Assembly (NCBI GenBank): GCA_023362775.1
Contig: JALMGJ010000002.1
Location: forward strand, 32,455,414-32,519,413
Origin: Charina bottae
Taxonomy: Eukaryota > Chordata > Lepidosauria > Squamata > Charinaidae
Length of the DNA: 64,000 nt
Reading direction: 5' to 3'
This document shows positions 10,928 through 21,135 of the stretch, in pieces. The notes under the pieces are model-generated. The model saw only the letters and a program-made list of their open reading frames with translations. It was not told the origin of the DNA and made no database searches. The position numbers were made by a program, and so were the translations under genes. The number at the start of each line of letters is the position of its first letter. Position 1 is the first letter of the stretch.

Positions 10928-11204
10928 TGTGCCAATGAGCTTCTACCACATCCTGCCCTTCTTGTTTGCTGTTTGTGAGATCAACCAGAGCCCAAAGGTG
11001 TTACAAAATGTCACCCTGGGCTACAACACCTATGAGAACTTTTTGAATGCAAGAATGACCTATGAGGCCATGATGGACTTGCTGTCTACAGGGCAGGAGA
11101 ATGTCCCAAACTACAGATGTGGAAGACAAAAGAAACTGCTGGCAGTTCTTAAAGAGATGGATTCTGAACTCTTTAAACACTCTTTAAAAGTCCTCCTTTT
11201 TTAA
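10928..11204 (+). pseudogene. V2R exon 2 (ligand-binding domain, N-terminal part)
   Basis: Encodes part of the Venus-flytrap ligand-binding domain: YHILPFLFAVCEINQSPKVL, NVTLGYNTYENFLNARMTYE, then NYRCGRQKKLLAVL. This is the characteristic V2R exon 2 order. The acceptor gttgcag precedes it. At the expected exon end, where family members read roughly IAVIGG followed by a GT donor, this copy reads LAVLKEMD with no GT donor and runs to a TAA at 11,202-11,204. The exon therefore looks defective at its 3' side, and its true end is uncertain. Confidence 0.8.
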
Positions 11205-11594
11205 AGTTGAGTCTGAGCATCAAATTGAAAAAGAAAGAGATGAAGGAAAAGGGAACGGGTCAAGGAATGCCAGGGAACAGCATAGAGAGCTTGAGGGCAC
11301 ATCCAGACAACAGGTTTAACATGCTTCCTCTAGTCCATAAGACAGCACAAAGGATGTCATCCTCAATTTAATCACTCCTCTTATAAACTGGAGCTTGCCA
11401 CAGTGCCAGTGATCTTGGGTTACTAAACAGGCTTCTGCATTCCAGACGTCTGTAAAGAAGTCTATTATTAAGAACCAATTAAAGAGTTTATTATCAAATA
11501 TTTGAAATCAATGATATATGGGCAAAGAAATCATATTCAAATAAGAAACATTTGATGGGAGGAATATAACAAAACATATCTCAAGCCAACATAT

Positions 11595-11815
11595 AAAGCA
11601 ATCAAGCTTCGGGGTTATCAGCCACATTCCTGAGCAAAGTAATCATTTTCCCTTTTTCTACCGGATGAATCCAAAACAAGAACCTCCTTACCCAGCAATT
11701 GTCAAGCTGCTCCTACATTTCCGGTGGACGTGGATTGGCCTCCTTTCTCAGGACAATGAAAGAGGTGGAAACTTTAAAAGAACCTTAACAACTGTAGCTT
11801 TAAAAAGTGAGATTT
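11595..11815 (+). pseudogene. V2R exon 3, 5' part (before solo LTR)
   Basis: Ligand-binding domain, in frame: SSFGVISHIPEQSNHFPFFY, RMNPKQEPPYPAIVKLLLHF and RWTWIGLLSQDNERGG, all typical of V2R exon 3 (family: FYRM.P.E..Y..IV.LLLHFRWTWIGL). The 5' boundary is degenerate; I place it from where similarity begins. The frame is cut at 11,815 by a solo LTR and resumes at 12,270 with the 5-bp target duplication counted once. Confidence 0.85.
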
Positions 11816-12264
11816 TGTCAGGGCGCGCGGATGGAGCGGCCTGCTTCTCTCCTAGGCACCAGTGATCCAAGTACTATGCAGTAAATAGACTCCAGACAGA
11901 AGTTATATCGAATATCCTATTTACTTTATATACATACGTATTTACAGATCACTTCCACAAGTAACAAATGATACACCATCAACGATACAGCATTCACGAG
12001 GTAAAATTGGAATAATGGGAAATGAGAATGTCTCTGCATATATAGTGAACCTGACCAATCACATTATAGGTCACTCTCGTTATTCACCACACCCAACCTA
12101 ACTCTAAGCACCTGTTGTATGAGTCACACACTGACACATCATTCCTAAAACAATGGCTGCTAATTGGGTGACTGTGCAGAATATTTCACCTCTCACCTAG
12201 AAATCAAGCCTCTCTGTATAATTCATATCTAACAGTAAATTCCTGGGTTTATCAAACCCCAACA
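11816..12264. mobile_element. Solo copia-type LTR inserted in V2R exon 3
   Basis: A 449-bp LTR with TGTCAGGG...CCCCAACA ends, flanked by the 5-bp duplication gattt (11,811-11,815 and 12,265-12,269). It matches the 5' LTR of the copia element at 5,827-6,374 in the same plus-strand orientation, so it derives from a minus-strand insertion. No internal region remains, so it arose by LTR-LTR recombination. It introduces stops into the receptor. Confidence 0.92.
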
Positions 12265-12892
12265 GATTTGCATTGTACTGTCAGAAACGTTCCCAGCAAT
12301 GCATATGGATATAAGTATTGGAAAACCTTTTAGTACAAAAAATAGGCAAAGGCTCCTTTTTTATATAAGTAGTCAAGTAAAAATTACCGTTTGTCACCTG
12401 GATCTTCAGGCCACATTATTACTATCAAGTCTAATAAACAGTGCTCAAAATACTAATAATTTCATTGGGGGAAGAGTGTGGATTGCAACAACTTTGCCAG
12501 TTATAAGTAAAACACCATTTTTCTCCTGGGTGTATCTCCAACGTAAAAATGCTTTGTTTTCCTTCTGCACCCAGGAAAAGGAAAGGACACAATATTATGA
12601 TTTTAATTCGTATTACATTGCTCTCAGGGAATATGGGAAGTCAGCATTTCAGTGTTCCTATTCAAGGCCTCTGTTGTCTAAGAAAGTTTGGGAAAGATGC
12701 ACAGAAAAAGAGAAATGGGATTTCCCACCCCGTGATGTGGTTGTAAGACTCCTGTCCGAGGATGCCTCTGGTATTTCCACAGTAATCCAAGCGCTGGCCT
12801 GGGTCCTCAATGCTACCTCTTCCTCCCAAATGAGGAGGAGGAAGATGCGGGTTGGAGACCATCAGACAAGGCAGATGGTACAGCCATGGCAG
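12265..12892 (+). pseudogene. V2R exon 3, 3' part (after solo LTR)
   Basis: Continues the ligand-binding domain with a single open frame from the LTR edge to the donor: CHLDLQATLLLSSL, FIGGRVWIATTLPVIS, KKVWERCTEKEKWDF and ISTVIQALAWVLNATSSSQM, ending VQPWQ before the splice donor CAG|GTGAG at 12,892/12,893. V2R exon 3 normally ends at an LQPWQ-like motif in phase 0, as here. Without the LTR the combined exon is about 840 bp, the usual family size. Confidence 0.88.
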
Positions 12893-13424
12893 GTGAGACT
12901 TCTCTTTGAGGGTCCATGGATGCTCCCCCTTCAATTCCTCAGTGTTAAATTGGGTGTAGGGAGGGGAGAGATATTCCAAACAGCAGTTGCCCAGTTTGTA
13001 GAATTTGAGAGTGAATGAGTGAGTGAGTGAAACAGAGATTATGTTCATAAATCTTCCAAACTCGAACCTTGTGTGCTGGTTTCGGATGCTGTAATGACAG
13101 AGATACCTCTATAGTGACAAAGCGATTTTCCCCTTTTGCAAATGAAACAAGCATAAGGACGCTCCAGCCATCCTCAACCCTCTCCCGTGATCACAGATGA
13201 TGGTCTTGCCTAGTTTCGAAGACTATCAATTAGTCATGACTTTGGTTTCATGGTCCTAGCAGAAGAAGGTCGTAGCAGGAGAAATCTTCCAGACAGCACA
13301 TGAAATAATAGGTTACTCAAGACAGGTTTCTATTGTCTTGTTTTATACAAAGCAGTCGTATATGTACAGTTTTCTTGCATGTATATTCAGGAAAATGAGA
13401 TTAAGAGTCTGCAACTTCATTCAT
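12893..13424. other. V2R intron 3, 5' part
   Basis: Intronic sequence with a short (GAGT)n run near 13,010-13,030. No other feature is recognised before the BovB insertion. Confidence 0.55.
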
Positions 13425-13903
13425 TGGCGATCACTCGTAGCCGAGTAAGATTGTCTTCCAAAGGTAAAATTTTAATGGTGGATCCGTAAGTGGCTATAAA
13501 GGCCAATTCTGGATCCGCACAACCTCCCACAATGAGGGCATAGGTTTCCGGGTGGGCATTTGTTTTTTACGACCGCTAGATGGTGACCCCACTGGTCGCG
13601 GTAATCCAGTCAGGGAGAAAATGAGGCAGACTATGTTTAGGGCACCTTTTCTAGCCCCTCCCCATATGGGGTGAGCAGAGTGGAAGATATGTCGGTATAC
13701 CATCGGAAGATGGGACTCCCAGGTCGGAAGATGGTCAAAATGCTACTGGGGAGGAACAGAGGATACGTTCAACTAGCCCCAGATGTGATGACGCAGCTAG
13801 CTCAAAGCCGAAAGGACGGCTAGCGGCCGACGGTGCTGGTGGTGAACGACGAATCCGATGTTCTAAAGATCAACACACCATAGGAACATGGAATGTAAGA
13901 TCT

Positions 13904-15136
13904 ATGAGCCAGGGCAAATTGGATGTGGTTATTGGTGAGATGTCAAGATTAAATATAGACATTTTAGGTGTCAGTGAACTGAAATGGACTGGGATGGGCC
14001 ACTTCACATCAGATGACCACCAGATCTACTACTGTGGACAAGAGGACCACAGAAGAAATGGAGTAGCCTTCATAATTAATAATAAAGTGGCTAAAGCAGT
14101 GCTTGGATACAATCCAAAAAATGATAGAATGATCTCAATTCGAATTCAGGGTAAGCCATTTAACATCACAGTGATCCAAATATACGCCCCAACCACAGAT
14201 GCTGAAGAAGCATAAGTAGCTCAGTTCTATGAGGATCTGCAGCACCTACTAGATAATACACCAAAAAGAGATGTTATTTTCATTACAGGAGACTGGAATG
14301 CTAAGGTGGGTAGTCAGACGACACCTGGAATTACAGGCAAGCATGGTCTGGGAGAACAAAATGAAGCAGGACATAGGCTGATAGAATTTTGCCAAGACAA
14401 CTCACTGTGCATAACAAACACTCTCTTCCAACAACCTAAAAGACGACTTTATACATGGACTTCACCAGATGGTCGACACCGAAATCAGATTGACTACATC
14501 CTCTGCAACCAAAGGTGGCGGACATCTATACAGTCGGTAAAAACAAGACCTGGAGCTGACTGTAGTTCAGATCACGAACTTATTGCAAAATTTGGAATCA
14601 GACTAAAGAGAATAGGGAAGACCCACAGATCAGTTAGATATGAGCTCACTAATATTCCTAAGGAATATGCAGTGGAGGTGAAGAATAGATTTAAGGGACT
14701 AGATTTAATAGATAGGGTCCCAGAAGAACTATGGACAGAAGTTCACAACATTGTTCAGGAGGCGGCAAGAAAAAACGTCCCAAAGAAAAAGAAAACGAAG
14801 AAGGCAAGATGGCTGTCTGCTGAAACACTGGAAGTAGCCCAAGAAAGAAGGAAAGCAAAAGGCAACAGTGATAGGGGGAGATATGCCCAATTCAATGCAA
14901 AATTCCAGAGGTTAGCCAGAAGAGATAAGGAATTATTTTTAAACAAGCAATGTGCGGAAGTGGAAGAAGACAATAGAATAGGAAGGACAAGAGACCTCTT
15001 CCAGAAAATTAGAAACATCGGAGGTAAATTCCAGGCAAAAATGGGTATGATCAAAAACAAAGATGGTAAGGACCTAACAGAAGCAGAAGAGATCAAGAAA
15101 AGTTGGCAAGAATATACCGAAGATCTGTATAGGTAG
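13904..15136 (+). pseudogene. BovB APE endonuclease and linker
   Basis: Endonuclease of the APE/exonuclease III fold that nicks the target for priming. Motifs: GTWNVRSM just upstream of the first ATG, ILGVSELKWTGMGHF (catalytic E), YAPTTDAEEA, TGDWNAKVG, RNQIDYIL and SDHELIAK. A TAA at 14,212-14,214 interrupts it after YAPTTDAEEA, and the frame resumes at once (VAQFYEDLQHLL). The segment 14,306-15,136 ends at a TAG that separates it from the reverse transcriptase. Confidence 0.9.
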
Positions 15137-15166
15137 GATAATAATATTGGAGATAGCTTTGACGGT

Positions 15167-16696
15167 GTGGTCAGTGAGTTAGAGCCAGACATCCTGAAGA
15201 GTGAGGTTGAATGGGCCTTAAGAAGCATTGCTAATAACAAGGCAGCAGGAGACGACGGTATCCCAGCTGAACTGTTTAAAATCTTGCAAGATGATGCTGT
15301 CAAGGTGATGCATGCCATATGCCAGCAAATTTGGAAAACACAAGAATGGTCATCAGATTGGAAAAAATCAACTTATATCCCCATACCAAAAAAGGGAAGC
15401 ACTAAAGAATGTTCAAACTATCGAACAGTGGCACTTATTTCACATGCCAGTAAGGTAATGCTCAAGATCTTGCAAGGTAGACTCCAGCAATTCATGGAGC
15501 GAGAATTGCCAGATGTACAAGCTGGGTTTAGAAAAGGCAGAGGAACTAGAGACCAAATTGCCAATATCCGCTGGATAATGGAGAAAGCCAGGGAATTTCA
15601 GAAATACATCTTTTTCTGTTTCATTGACTATTCTAAAGCCTTTGACTGTGTGGATCATAACAAATTGTGGCAAGTTCTTGGTGGTATGGGGATACCAAGT
15701 CATCTTGTCTGCCTCCTGAGGAATCTGTATAACGACCAAGTAGCAACGGTAAGAACAGAGCACGGAACAACGGACTGGTTTAAGATTGGGAAAGGAGTAC
15801 GGCAGGGCTGTATACTCTCACCCTACCTATTCAACCTGTATGCAGAACACATCATGCGACATGCTGGGCTTGAGGAATCCAAGGCTGGAGTTAAAATCGC
15901 TGGAAGAAACATTAACAATCTCAGATATACAGATGATACCACTTTGATGGCTGAAAGCGAGGAGGAATTGAGGAGCCTTATGACAAAGGTGAAAGAAGAA
16001 AGTGCAAAAGCTGGGTTGCAGTTAAACCTCAAAAAAACCAAGATTATGGCAACGAGCTTGATTGATGACTGGCAAATAGAGGGAGAAAAAGTGGAGGCAG
16101 TGACAGACTTTGTATTTCTAGGTGCAAAGATTACTGCAGACGCTGACTGCAGCCAGGAAATCAGAAGACGTCTACTTCTTGGGAGGAGAGCAATGGCAAA
16201 TCTTGATAAAATAGTTAAGAGCAGAGACATCACACTGACAACAAAGGTCCGCATAGTTAAAGCAATGGTATTCCCTGTAGTAACCTATGGCTGCGAGAGC
16301 TGGACCATAAGGAAGGCTGAGCGAAGGAAGATAGATGCTTTTGAACTGTGGTGTTGGAGGAAAATTCTGAGAGTGCCTTGGACTGCAAGAAGATCAAACC
16401 AGTCCATACTCCAGGAAATCAAGCCAGACTGCTCACTTGAGGGAATGATATTAAAGGCAAAACTGAAGTACTTTGGCCACATCATGAGAAGACAGGATAC
16501 CCTGGAGAAGAAGCTGATGCTAGGGAAAGTGGAAGGCAAAAGGAAGAGGGGCCGACCAAGGGCAAGATGGATGGATGATATTCTGGAGGTGACGGACTCG
16601 ACCGTGGGGGAGCTGGGGATGGTGATGGCCGACAGAAAGCTCTGGCGTGGACTGGTCCATGAAGTCACGAAGAGTCGGAAACGACTGAACGAATAA
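15167..16696 (+). pseudogene. BovB reverse transcriptase
   Basis: A 509-residue open segment: NNKAAGDDGIPAELF, ECSNYRTVALISHASKVMLK, ELPDVQAGFRKGRGTRDQIA, FCFIDYSKAFDCVDHNKLW, GVRQGCILSPYLFNLY and the catalytic LRYTDDTTLMAESEEEL (YTDD where YADD is usual; both aspartates kept). The C-terminal RTE signature YGCESWTIRKAERRKIDAFE then FELWCWRKILRVPWTARRSN follows. It would reverse-transcribe BovB RNA and, in trans, SINEs that share the BovB tail. It is intact in itself but detached from the endonuclease by a stop. Confidence 0.93.
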
Positions 16697-16706
16697 ACAA
16701 CAACAA

Positions 16707-17599
16707 AAGAGTGGATCCTAAATAGGGCTGCTCAGTCGTGGATACAGCTGCCGAACTACTCAACTGCCTCGATCCTTGAGTCAGGGTGACTGAATCCGTA
16801 TCCACCACCCATGTGCTGGTCCATGACTAGGAGCTTCCGGATTTCACAGTCCTGCCCCCGTTGCCATTTGTCAATCGCCATGGGACTTTTGGTTGTTTTG
16901 GGTTTGGTGTGGTTGGAAGACGCCTGTGCGTGAATTTGTTTTATGTGTGGAGATCGGTGCACAACGATCAGCACACAACCTTCACAGAAAAAGGCTCTAA
17001 TCCAATGGCATGGATACCATGACGATTGGTGACCTTTTGTCTGCTGCAGCCTTCATCCGCCTTCGCAGCCGTTGTAACAATACACCTTGTTATCTTCCGC
17101 CTGTTCTGCCATTGAGGACTTTCTTGGATCGTTCTTTGTCTGGTTCCTCCCCCTGGACCTTACCTCCATGGGTGACCCTACCAGGAGTACATGACTCCCG
17201 ACGGCTTCGCTCACAGGGTTCATTGGGAACACACAAGCCCACTCACCACAACAAGGTGACGATCCAGCGAGTGAGAAGAGTCTGCAACACAAACATTTCA
17301 ACTATCCCTATCCTGCATCAGATTCGGGGGTAACTAGACTAGAGTGCTGTAGCACCTCTGGCACAGAGAACAATCCCTGCTAAGGGTAAGTACAATAAGG
17401 GTCAGTTGGACTTGATTCCCATTCAGCAAAATTTTAGGCAACCTGATGGGATTTCAGACTTTGGGGTTTCTCCTAGCTTCATTTGTACCACTATGATTTA
17501 GCCCACACTCCACAAAGAAACAACAAGCACTGGCAACTAAGTATTTTAATTTTAAAAAAAACTCCTGTAGTAGCTGAGGCTAAGTTTATTGTGCAATGT
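16707..17599. other. Unclassified repeat-like sequence after BovB
   Basis: GC-richer than its surroundings. It holds 'gaccctaccaggagtacatg' and 'ccaccacaacaaggtgacga'-like text reminiscent of RTE/LINE 5' UTRs, but I cannot name a family. No supported gene. Confidence 0.4.
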
Positions 17600-17735
17600 T
17601 AAGGGGCGTGGTGGCTCAGCAGGTAAGATGCTAGGCTTGTTGATCGGAGGATTGCAAGTTTGGAGGTTCGAATCCCTAGTCCTGTGTGATGGAGTGAGCT
17701 CCTGCAGTAGCCCCAGCTCTTGCCAAGCTAAATAT
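17600..17735 (+). mobile_element. Sauria-type SINE, 3'-truncated head
   Basis: tRNA-derived head with A box (tggctcagcaggtaagatgc) and B box (ggttcgaatcc), the same family as 18,926-19,258. It stops after 'ccagctcttgccaagcta'; the BovB-like tail is missing. It is not a functional tRNA gene. Confidence 0.8.
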
Positions 17736-17805
17736 TTCTTACAAAAGGGGATTATGGATATCTCCACAATCTCTTTTAAATTTATCTTTTAAAGCTAATA
17801 CCTTA

Positions 17806-17845
17806 TTGTGTGTGTGTTTCTGTGTGTGTCTGTTTCTGTGTGTGT
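17806..17845. repeat. GT-rich microsatellite
   Basis: Imperfect (GTGT)n with interspersed TTTCT blocks. Confidence 0.75.
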
Positions 17846-18097
17846 GCCTTTGAGTCAGTTTTTGACTCCTGGGTTGTGCCTGAACTAGTCCCTGCATTTT
17901 TCCTGGCAAGATTTTGGAAGTGGTTTGCCCTTGCCTGCTTCTTCTTCTGGGGCTGAGGGAGAGAGTCTGGCCCAAGGTCACCCAGCTGGCTTTGTGTCTA
18001 AGACAGGACTGGAACTCACAGTTTCAGTGTTTCTAGCTTGGTGCCTTTAGCTTGGTGCCTTAACAGTTAAGGCTTAACCACTACACCAAACTGGCTC
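17846..18097 (-). mobile_element. tRNA-related SINE, minus strand
   Basis: Reverse-complement reading gives a tRNA-like head 'gagccagtttggtgtagtgg' with A box (gtagtggttaag) and B box-like 'gagttccagtcc', then 'gctgggtgaccttgggcca' and the body typical of widespread amniote tRNA-derived SINEs. It is a different family from the Sauria-type SINE. About 10 bp near 18,040 (gcctttagcttggt) is duplicated. Confidence 0.65.
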
Positions 18098-18776
18098 ATA
18101 TAGCAACACCGTATTGCTTGGGTTCTACCTGTATCTGTACCTTACATCTTGTAGCTCTTATCTAATTTTGCAATCTGGTTTTGGCTTCACCAATGGTCTT
18201 GGATTTCTATTGCTGTAAAGTATGTATTGGTCCAGCTACTCTATTCCTAAGCCAATGCTCCTTCTCTGTTCACCACTGGGCTTCCTCTTCCAGAGCTCTT
18301 TCCTTGCTCCACTTCAGAGAGGCGATGGTGGAAGAGAGAAGGAACACTCGTTGTGCACCCCAGTTCCTAGTTGCTGCCACCTCTATTTCCCTTCTGCTCT
18401 GCAAGGCTTTGGTCTCATTGAAAAACTTCAGGCTTCAGCCAGGGTCCCATTCCAAGCTCTGTGGCTGAGCTTTTTCACAGCCCAGAAATGACCCGACAGC
18501 TGGCAGGTCTTTGGGTCTTTTCTCCTGAGTGCCAACACCAGCTTGCCTGTTTGTCCCAATGTCTCCACTCTACAGCTTCCATGTAATCCTTCTCTCTTCA
18601 CCCTCCATATCCAGCTGCTGGTCCAGTTGAATCAGCAGCTGTGCCATCTGAAGGCTGGGGGAGAACTGAAATGGGATGCTTCCGATCCCCAAAGCAATTT
18701 ACAGTTGGGTTTGCTCCCCAGACAGGAACCTTTTTAGACACTAGGATAAAGGGTATGATTTCGTGCTGTCTGAAGT
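18098..18776. other. Unassigned intronic sequence
   Basis: Part of V2R intron 3; no gene or repeat signature recognised. Confidence 0.45.

Positions 18777-18862
<86 letters not shown>
18777..18862. repeat. (GATA)n(GACA)n compound microsatellite (Bkm-like)
   Basis: About eight GATA units switch directly to about thirteen GACA units. GATA/GACA repeats are the Bkm satellite components first described from krait and enriched on snake W chromosomes. One short array does not assign a chromosome. The identical array is at 39,955-40,040. Confidence 0.95.
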
Positions 18863-18863
<1 letters not shown>

Positions 18864-18925
18864 CATAGGATTTTTTTCAAAAAACTAAAGTACAGTAAAT
18901 TAACAAAATCTCATGCAGTTTCTCA

Positions 18926-19258
18926 TGTAGGGGCATGGTGGCTCAGCGGGTAAGACGCCAGGCTTGTCGATCAGAAGATTGCAAGTTCGGAGGTTCGAAT
19001 CCCTAGTCCCGTGTGACGGAGTGAGCTCCCGCACTTGCCCCAGCTCTTGCCAACCTAGCAATTCGAAAGCATGCAAATGCAAGTAGATGAATAGGCACCA
19101 CTTCGGTGGGAATGTAACAGCGTTCTGCACGTGTCATGCCGGCCACATGACCGCAGAAGGGTCTTCGGACAACGCTGGCTCTTTGGCTAACAAACGGAGA
19201 TGAGCACCGGCCCCTAGAGTCGGACACGACTGCACAAATGTGCGGGGGCAACCTTTAC
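18926..19258 (+). mobile_element. Full-length Sauria-type SINE
   Basis: About 333 bp. The tRNA head has A box (tggctcagcgggtaagacgc) and B box (ggttcgaatcc); then comes the body, and the tail 'tagagtcggacacgactg' plus 'caacctttacc'. The tail resembles the end of BovB ('agagtcggaaacgactg'), the LINE believed to mobilise Sauria SINEs. It is flanked by the 14-bp duplication catgcagtttctca (18,912-18,925 and 19,259-19,272). The paralogous site near 40,090 is empty. Confidence 0.93.
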
Positions 19259-19621
19259 CATGCAGTTTCTCAGGGAAACACTTGGATGGCATGAGATTCA
19301 GTTAACTCTTGAACTTTAAACCTTATGTGATTTTCATCTTTGTGAAAATTATGATGCTGAGCTATGGCTTGGCAGGACCATATAGTGATTCCTTCAAGAA
19401 AGTGGAAGACATATCTGAAAAAGATCCGCTATTTCCTGGAGAAGGAGGAAGAGGAGCTCCCCATCAAATCCTGAATCATTCTCTTTCAGACAGAAGTGCT
19501 GAGCTGAAGAGGTTGAATTCTTCAGAGCACTTCCAATCAAGAAGAATAACCATAAACACCTTGAAGAAAGGCTCAGAGGGGAATGTGGAAGCTGCACGTC
19601 TGATTTTCTATGTCTTTGCAG
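19259..19621 (+). other. V2R intron 3 tail, present three times
   Basis: Intron sequence just before exon 4, repeated with changes at 40,085-40,450 and 40,798-41,128. Its open frame with a hydrophobic start is not conserved as coding (stop differences among copies) and is not a signal-peptide exon. Confidence 0.6.
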
Positions 19622-19849
19622 CTTCATCAGCTCCTGAGAAATTTCCAGCTTCACAACCTTTCCAGGGATGGGGTTTCTTTGGATGAAAATGGAGTTCCTG
19701 TGGCTGACTTTGATGTCATGCACTGGACAGTGTTTTCCAATCAGTCTGAACGTAGTGTGAAATTTGGGAATGTAGAAAGAGGACCATCCTCCAAAGTCAA
19801 GGTCTCCATCAATCAGAGTGCCATCCTATGGCCAACATCATTTAACAAG
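19622..19849 (+). CDS. V2R exon 4
   Basis: A 228-bp exon between ctttgcag and AACAAG|GTAGCT, phase 0 at both ends. It encodes LHQLLRNFQLHNLSRDGVSL, DENGVPVADFDVMHWTVF and INQSAILWPTSFNK, the membrane-proximal end of the V2R ligand-binding domain. It is fully open and follows exon 3 (ending at 12,892, phase 0) across an intron filled by BovB and SINEs. Confidence 0.9.
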
Positions 19850-20466
19850 GTAGCTCATGCTGCTTGGGTTTTGGTCTTCTACTCACCTTCCCACATGCAA
19901 ACTTTTCTGCTCAGAAAGAATTCTCATTGAGAACAATTGAGATAACCTCCAAAGAAGGGAACCTAAAGCCTGATTAGATATCATGGATCTTTAGATTTTT
20001 TCCAGTAGTTTATTACAAACTGGAACCTGCTGCAGCACCAACTGTGTTGGGGCCTTTACAATAAGAGAAACGCTAGCATGTTGATGTAGGGAAAAATTCA
20101 AGATATAGCATTCCCACACATGCACTAAGGAGAAACACCTTTTGCAATGGAACCACTTTCCTTCAGATTGGAGAGTAAGACAAAGGGTATGCTTCTGGAT
20201 TGACAGTACAGATACTGTATAAGGAGAATGTGAATCACCTTCCATTTGCTGCTTCTGCACAGAGTCCTATCCATAAAGGGCAATTTTAGCAGGTACCTCC
20301 AGCAATTGCAAAGGAAGGAAGCTGGGGGTACCCATTTGTAACTGATCTGCCACTACTCTTTGGTTGAGTTTGCTCAGTGTGCTCCTAGGCTTCCTGAAAG
20401 CAGTTCATTGAAATAACCCCCTGTAATTCCCATGTTGCACTGGCTGATCTTTATTTGCATGTTTAG

Positions 20467-20593
20467 ATGGTGCCTTCTTCTAGATGTACAGAAAGTTGTT
20501 CGAAAGGATACACCAAGCTCATGAGAGTGGGAGCCCCTGTTTGCTGCTACGACTGTTCTCTGTGCATGGAAGGAACAATCTCTGTGCAAGAAG
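20467..20593 (+). CDS. V2R exon 5: cysteine-rich domain
   Basis: A 127-bp exon between gtttag and CAAGAAG|GTACGT. It encodes SRCTESCSKGYTKLMRVGAP then VCCYDCSLCMEGTIS, the NCD3G cysteine-rich module that couples ligand binding to the membrane domain. It ends in phase 1, matching the phase of exon 6 at 28,171, so the two can splice directly. It is shorter than the usual annotation size cut-off for open frames. Confidence 0.9.
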
Positions 20594-20968
20594 GTACGTG
20601 GCCTTGGAGAAAAGAGAGACATTGAGGATGCAATCAAAATTCTTTCGTGCTTTTCTGGGCAACATTTGTTAAATATGTTTTCTTTCCTGTTAGTTGTATA
20701 CCTAATGACCAACATCGTTTTTATAATTCCAGGAAGCAAGAAAAATTGAATTTCTTGAAGGGGTCCAAAAACATTTCAAGGATTGGATACTATGACCCCA
20801 AGTTGCATGGTGATTTGGCCATTAACATAAATAATGGAAGGTAGCCGAAATCTCTCGAGTTGTTGTCTTCTTGCCTGCTTTCAGGAAAGAAGACAAGTCT
20901 TGTGAGAGGAGATGGTCTCATTGGTCTTCAGCCTTTAAAACAAGTGATGATTATTTCTAATTAATGTT
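20594..20968 (+). other. V2R intron 5, 5' part
   Basis: Non-coding. It ends in the L1 target duplication taattaatgtt (20,958-20,968). Confidence 0.6.
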
Positions 20969-21035
20969 TTTTTAAAAAAATATAAATTTTATTATACATA
21001 ATACATTACATAAAAAATACAATGTCTGACATGAC

Positions 21036-21135
21036 ATGTCATGTCATGTCATGTCATGTCATGTCATGTCATGTCATGTCATGTCATGTCATGTCATGTC
21101 ATGACATGACATGACATGACATGACATGACATGAC
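21036..21135. repeat. Strand-switching pentamer repeat (ATGTC)13(ATGAC)7
   Basis: Thirteen ATGTC units run directly into seven ATGAC units, which are the reverse complement of the first array in a shifted phase. The junction is therefore a long perfect palindrome. It decays rightwards into ATAAC-like units. Confidence 0.95.

Larger units (their letters stand above)
13425..16706 (+). mobile_element. RTE-BovB LINE, near full length, copy 1
   Basis: A roughly 3.3-kb BovB element: 5' UTR (13,425-13,890, beginning 'ggcgatcactcgtagccgag'), APE endonuclease, reverse transcriptase, and the short 3' tail 'agagtcggaaacgactgaac' followed by 'aacaacaacaaaag'. The protein order and motifs are those of bovine and squamate BovB. 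In-frame stops at 14,212 (TAA) and 15,134 (TAG) inactivate it. It occupies V2R intron 3. Confidence 0.93.
1..18891. repeat. Copy 1 of a ~21.2-kb tandem duplication
   Basis: Every feature here recurs 21,178 bases downstream with the same translation and no change in offset, so no indels are visible over 18.9 kb. Even the pentamer, GGAA and GATA/GACA repeats have equal length. The first difference I see is at 18,892 (c) versus 40,070 (t). The left end lies before the window, because position 1 already falls inside the repeated L1. An assembly duplication or collapsed haplotypes cannot be excluded from sequence alone. Confidence 0.95.

Noticed and set aside
14755..16668. Long minus-strand frames opposite BovB (15,318-14,755, 16,254-15,823 and 16,668-16,285)
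   Set aside because: Shadow frames of the BovB coding strand with no domain signature.
18930..19000. tRNA gene
   Set aside because: A and B boxes are present, but the sequence continues into a SINE body with target duplications and does not fold as a mature tRNA end.
19309..19686. Secreted-protein-like exon with hydrophobic start upstream of V2R exon 4
   Set aside because: Three copies differ by stops and lack consistent splice signals; it is intron sequence, and the frame merely runs into exon 4 out of phase.
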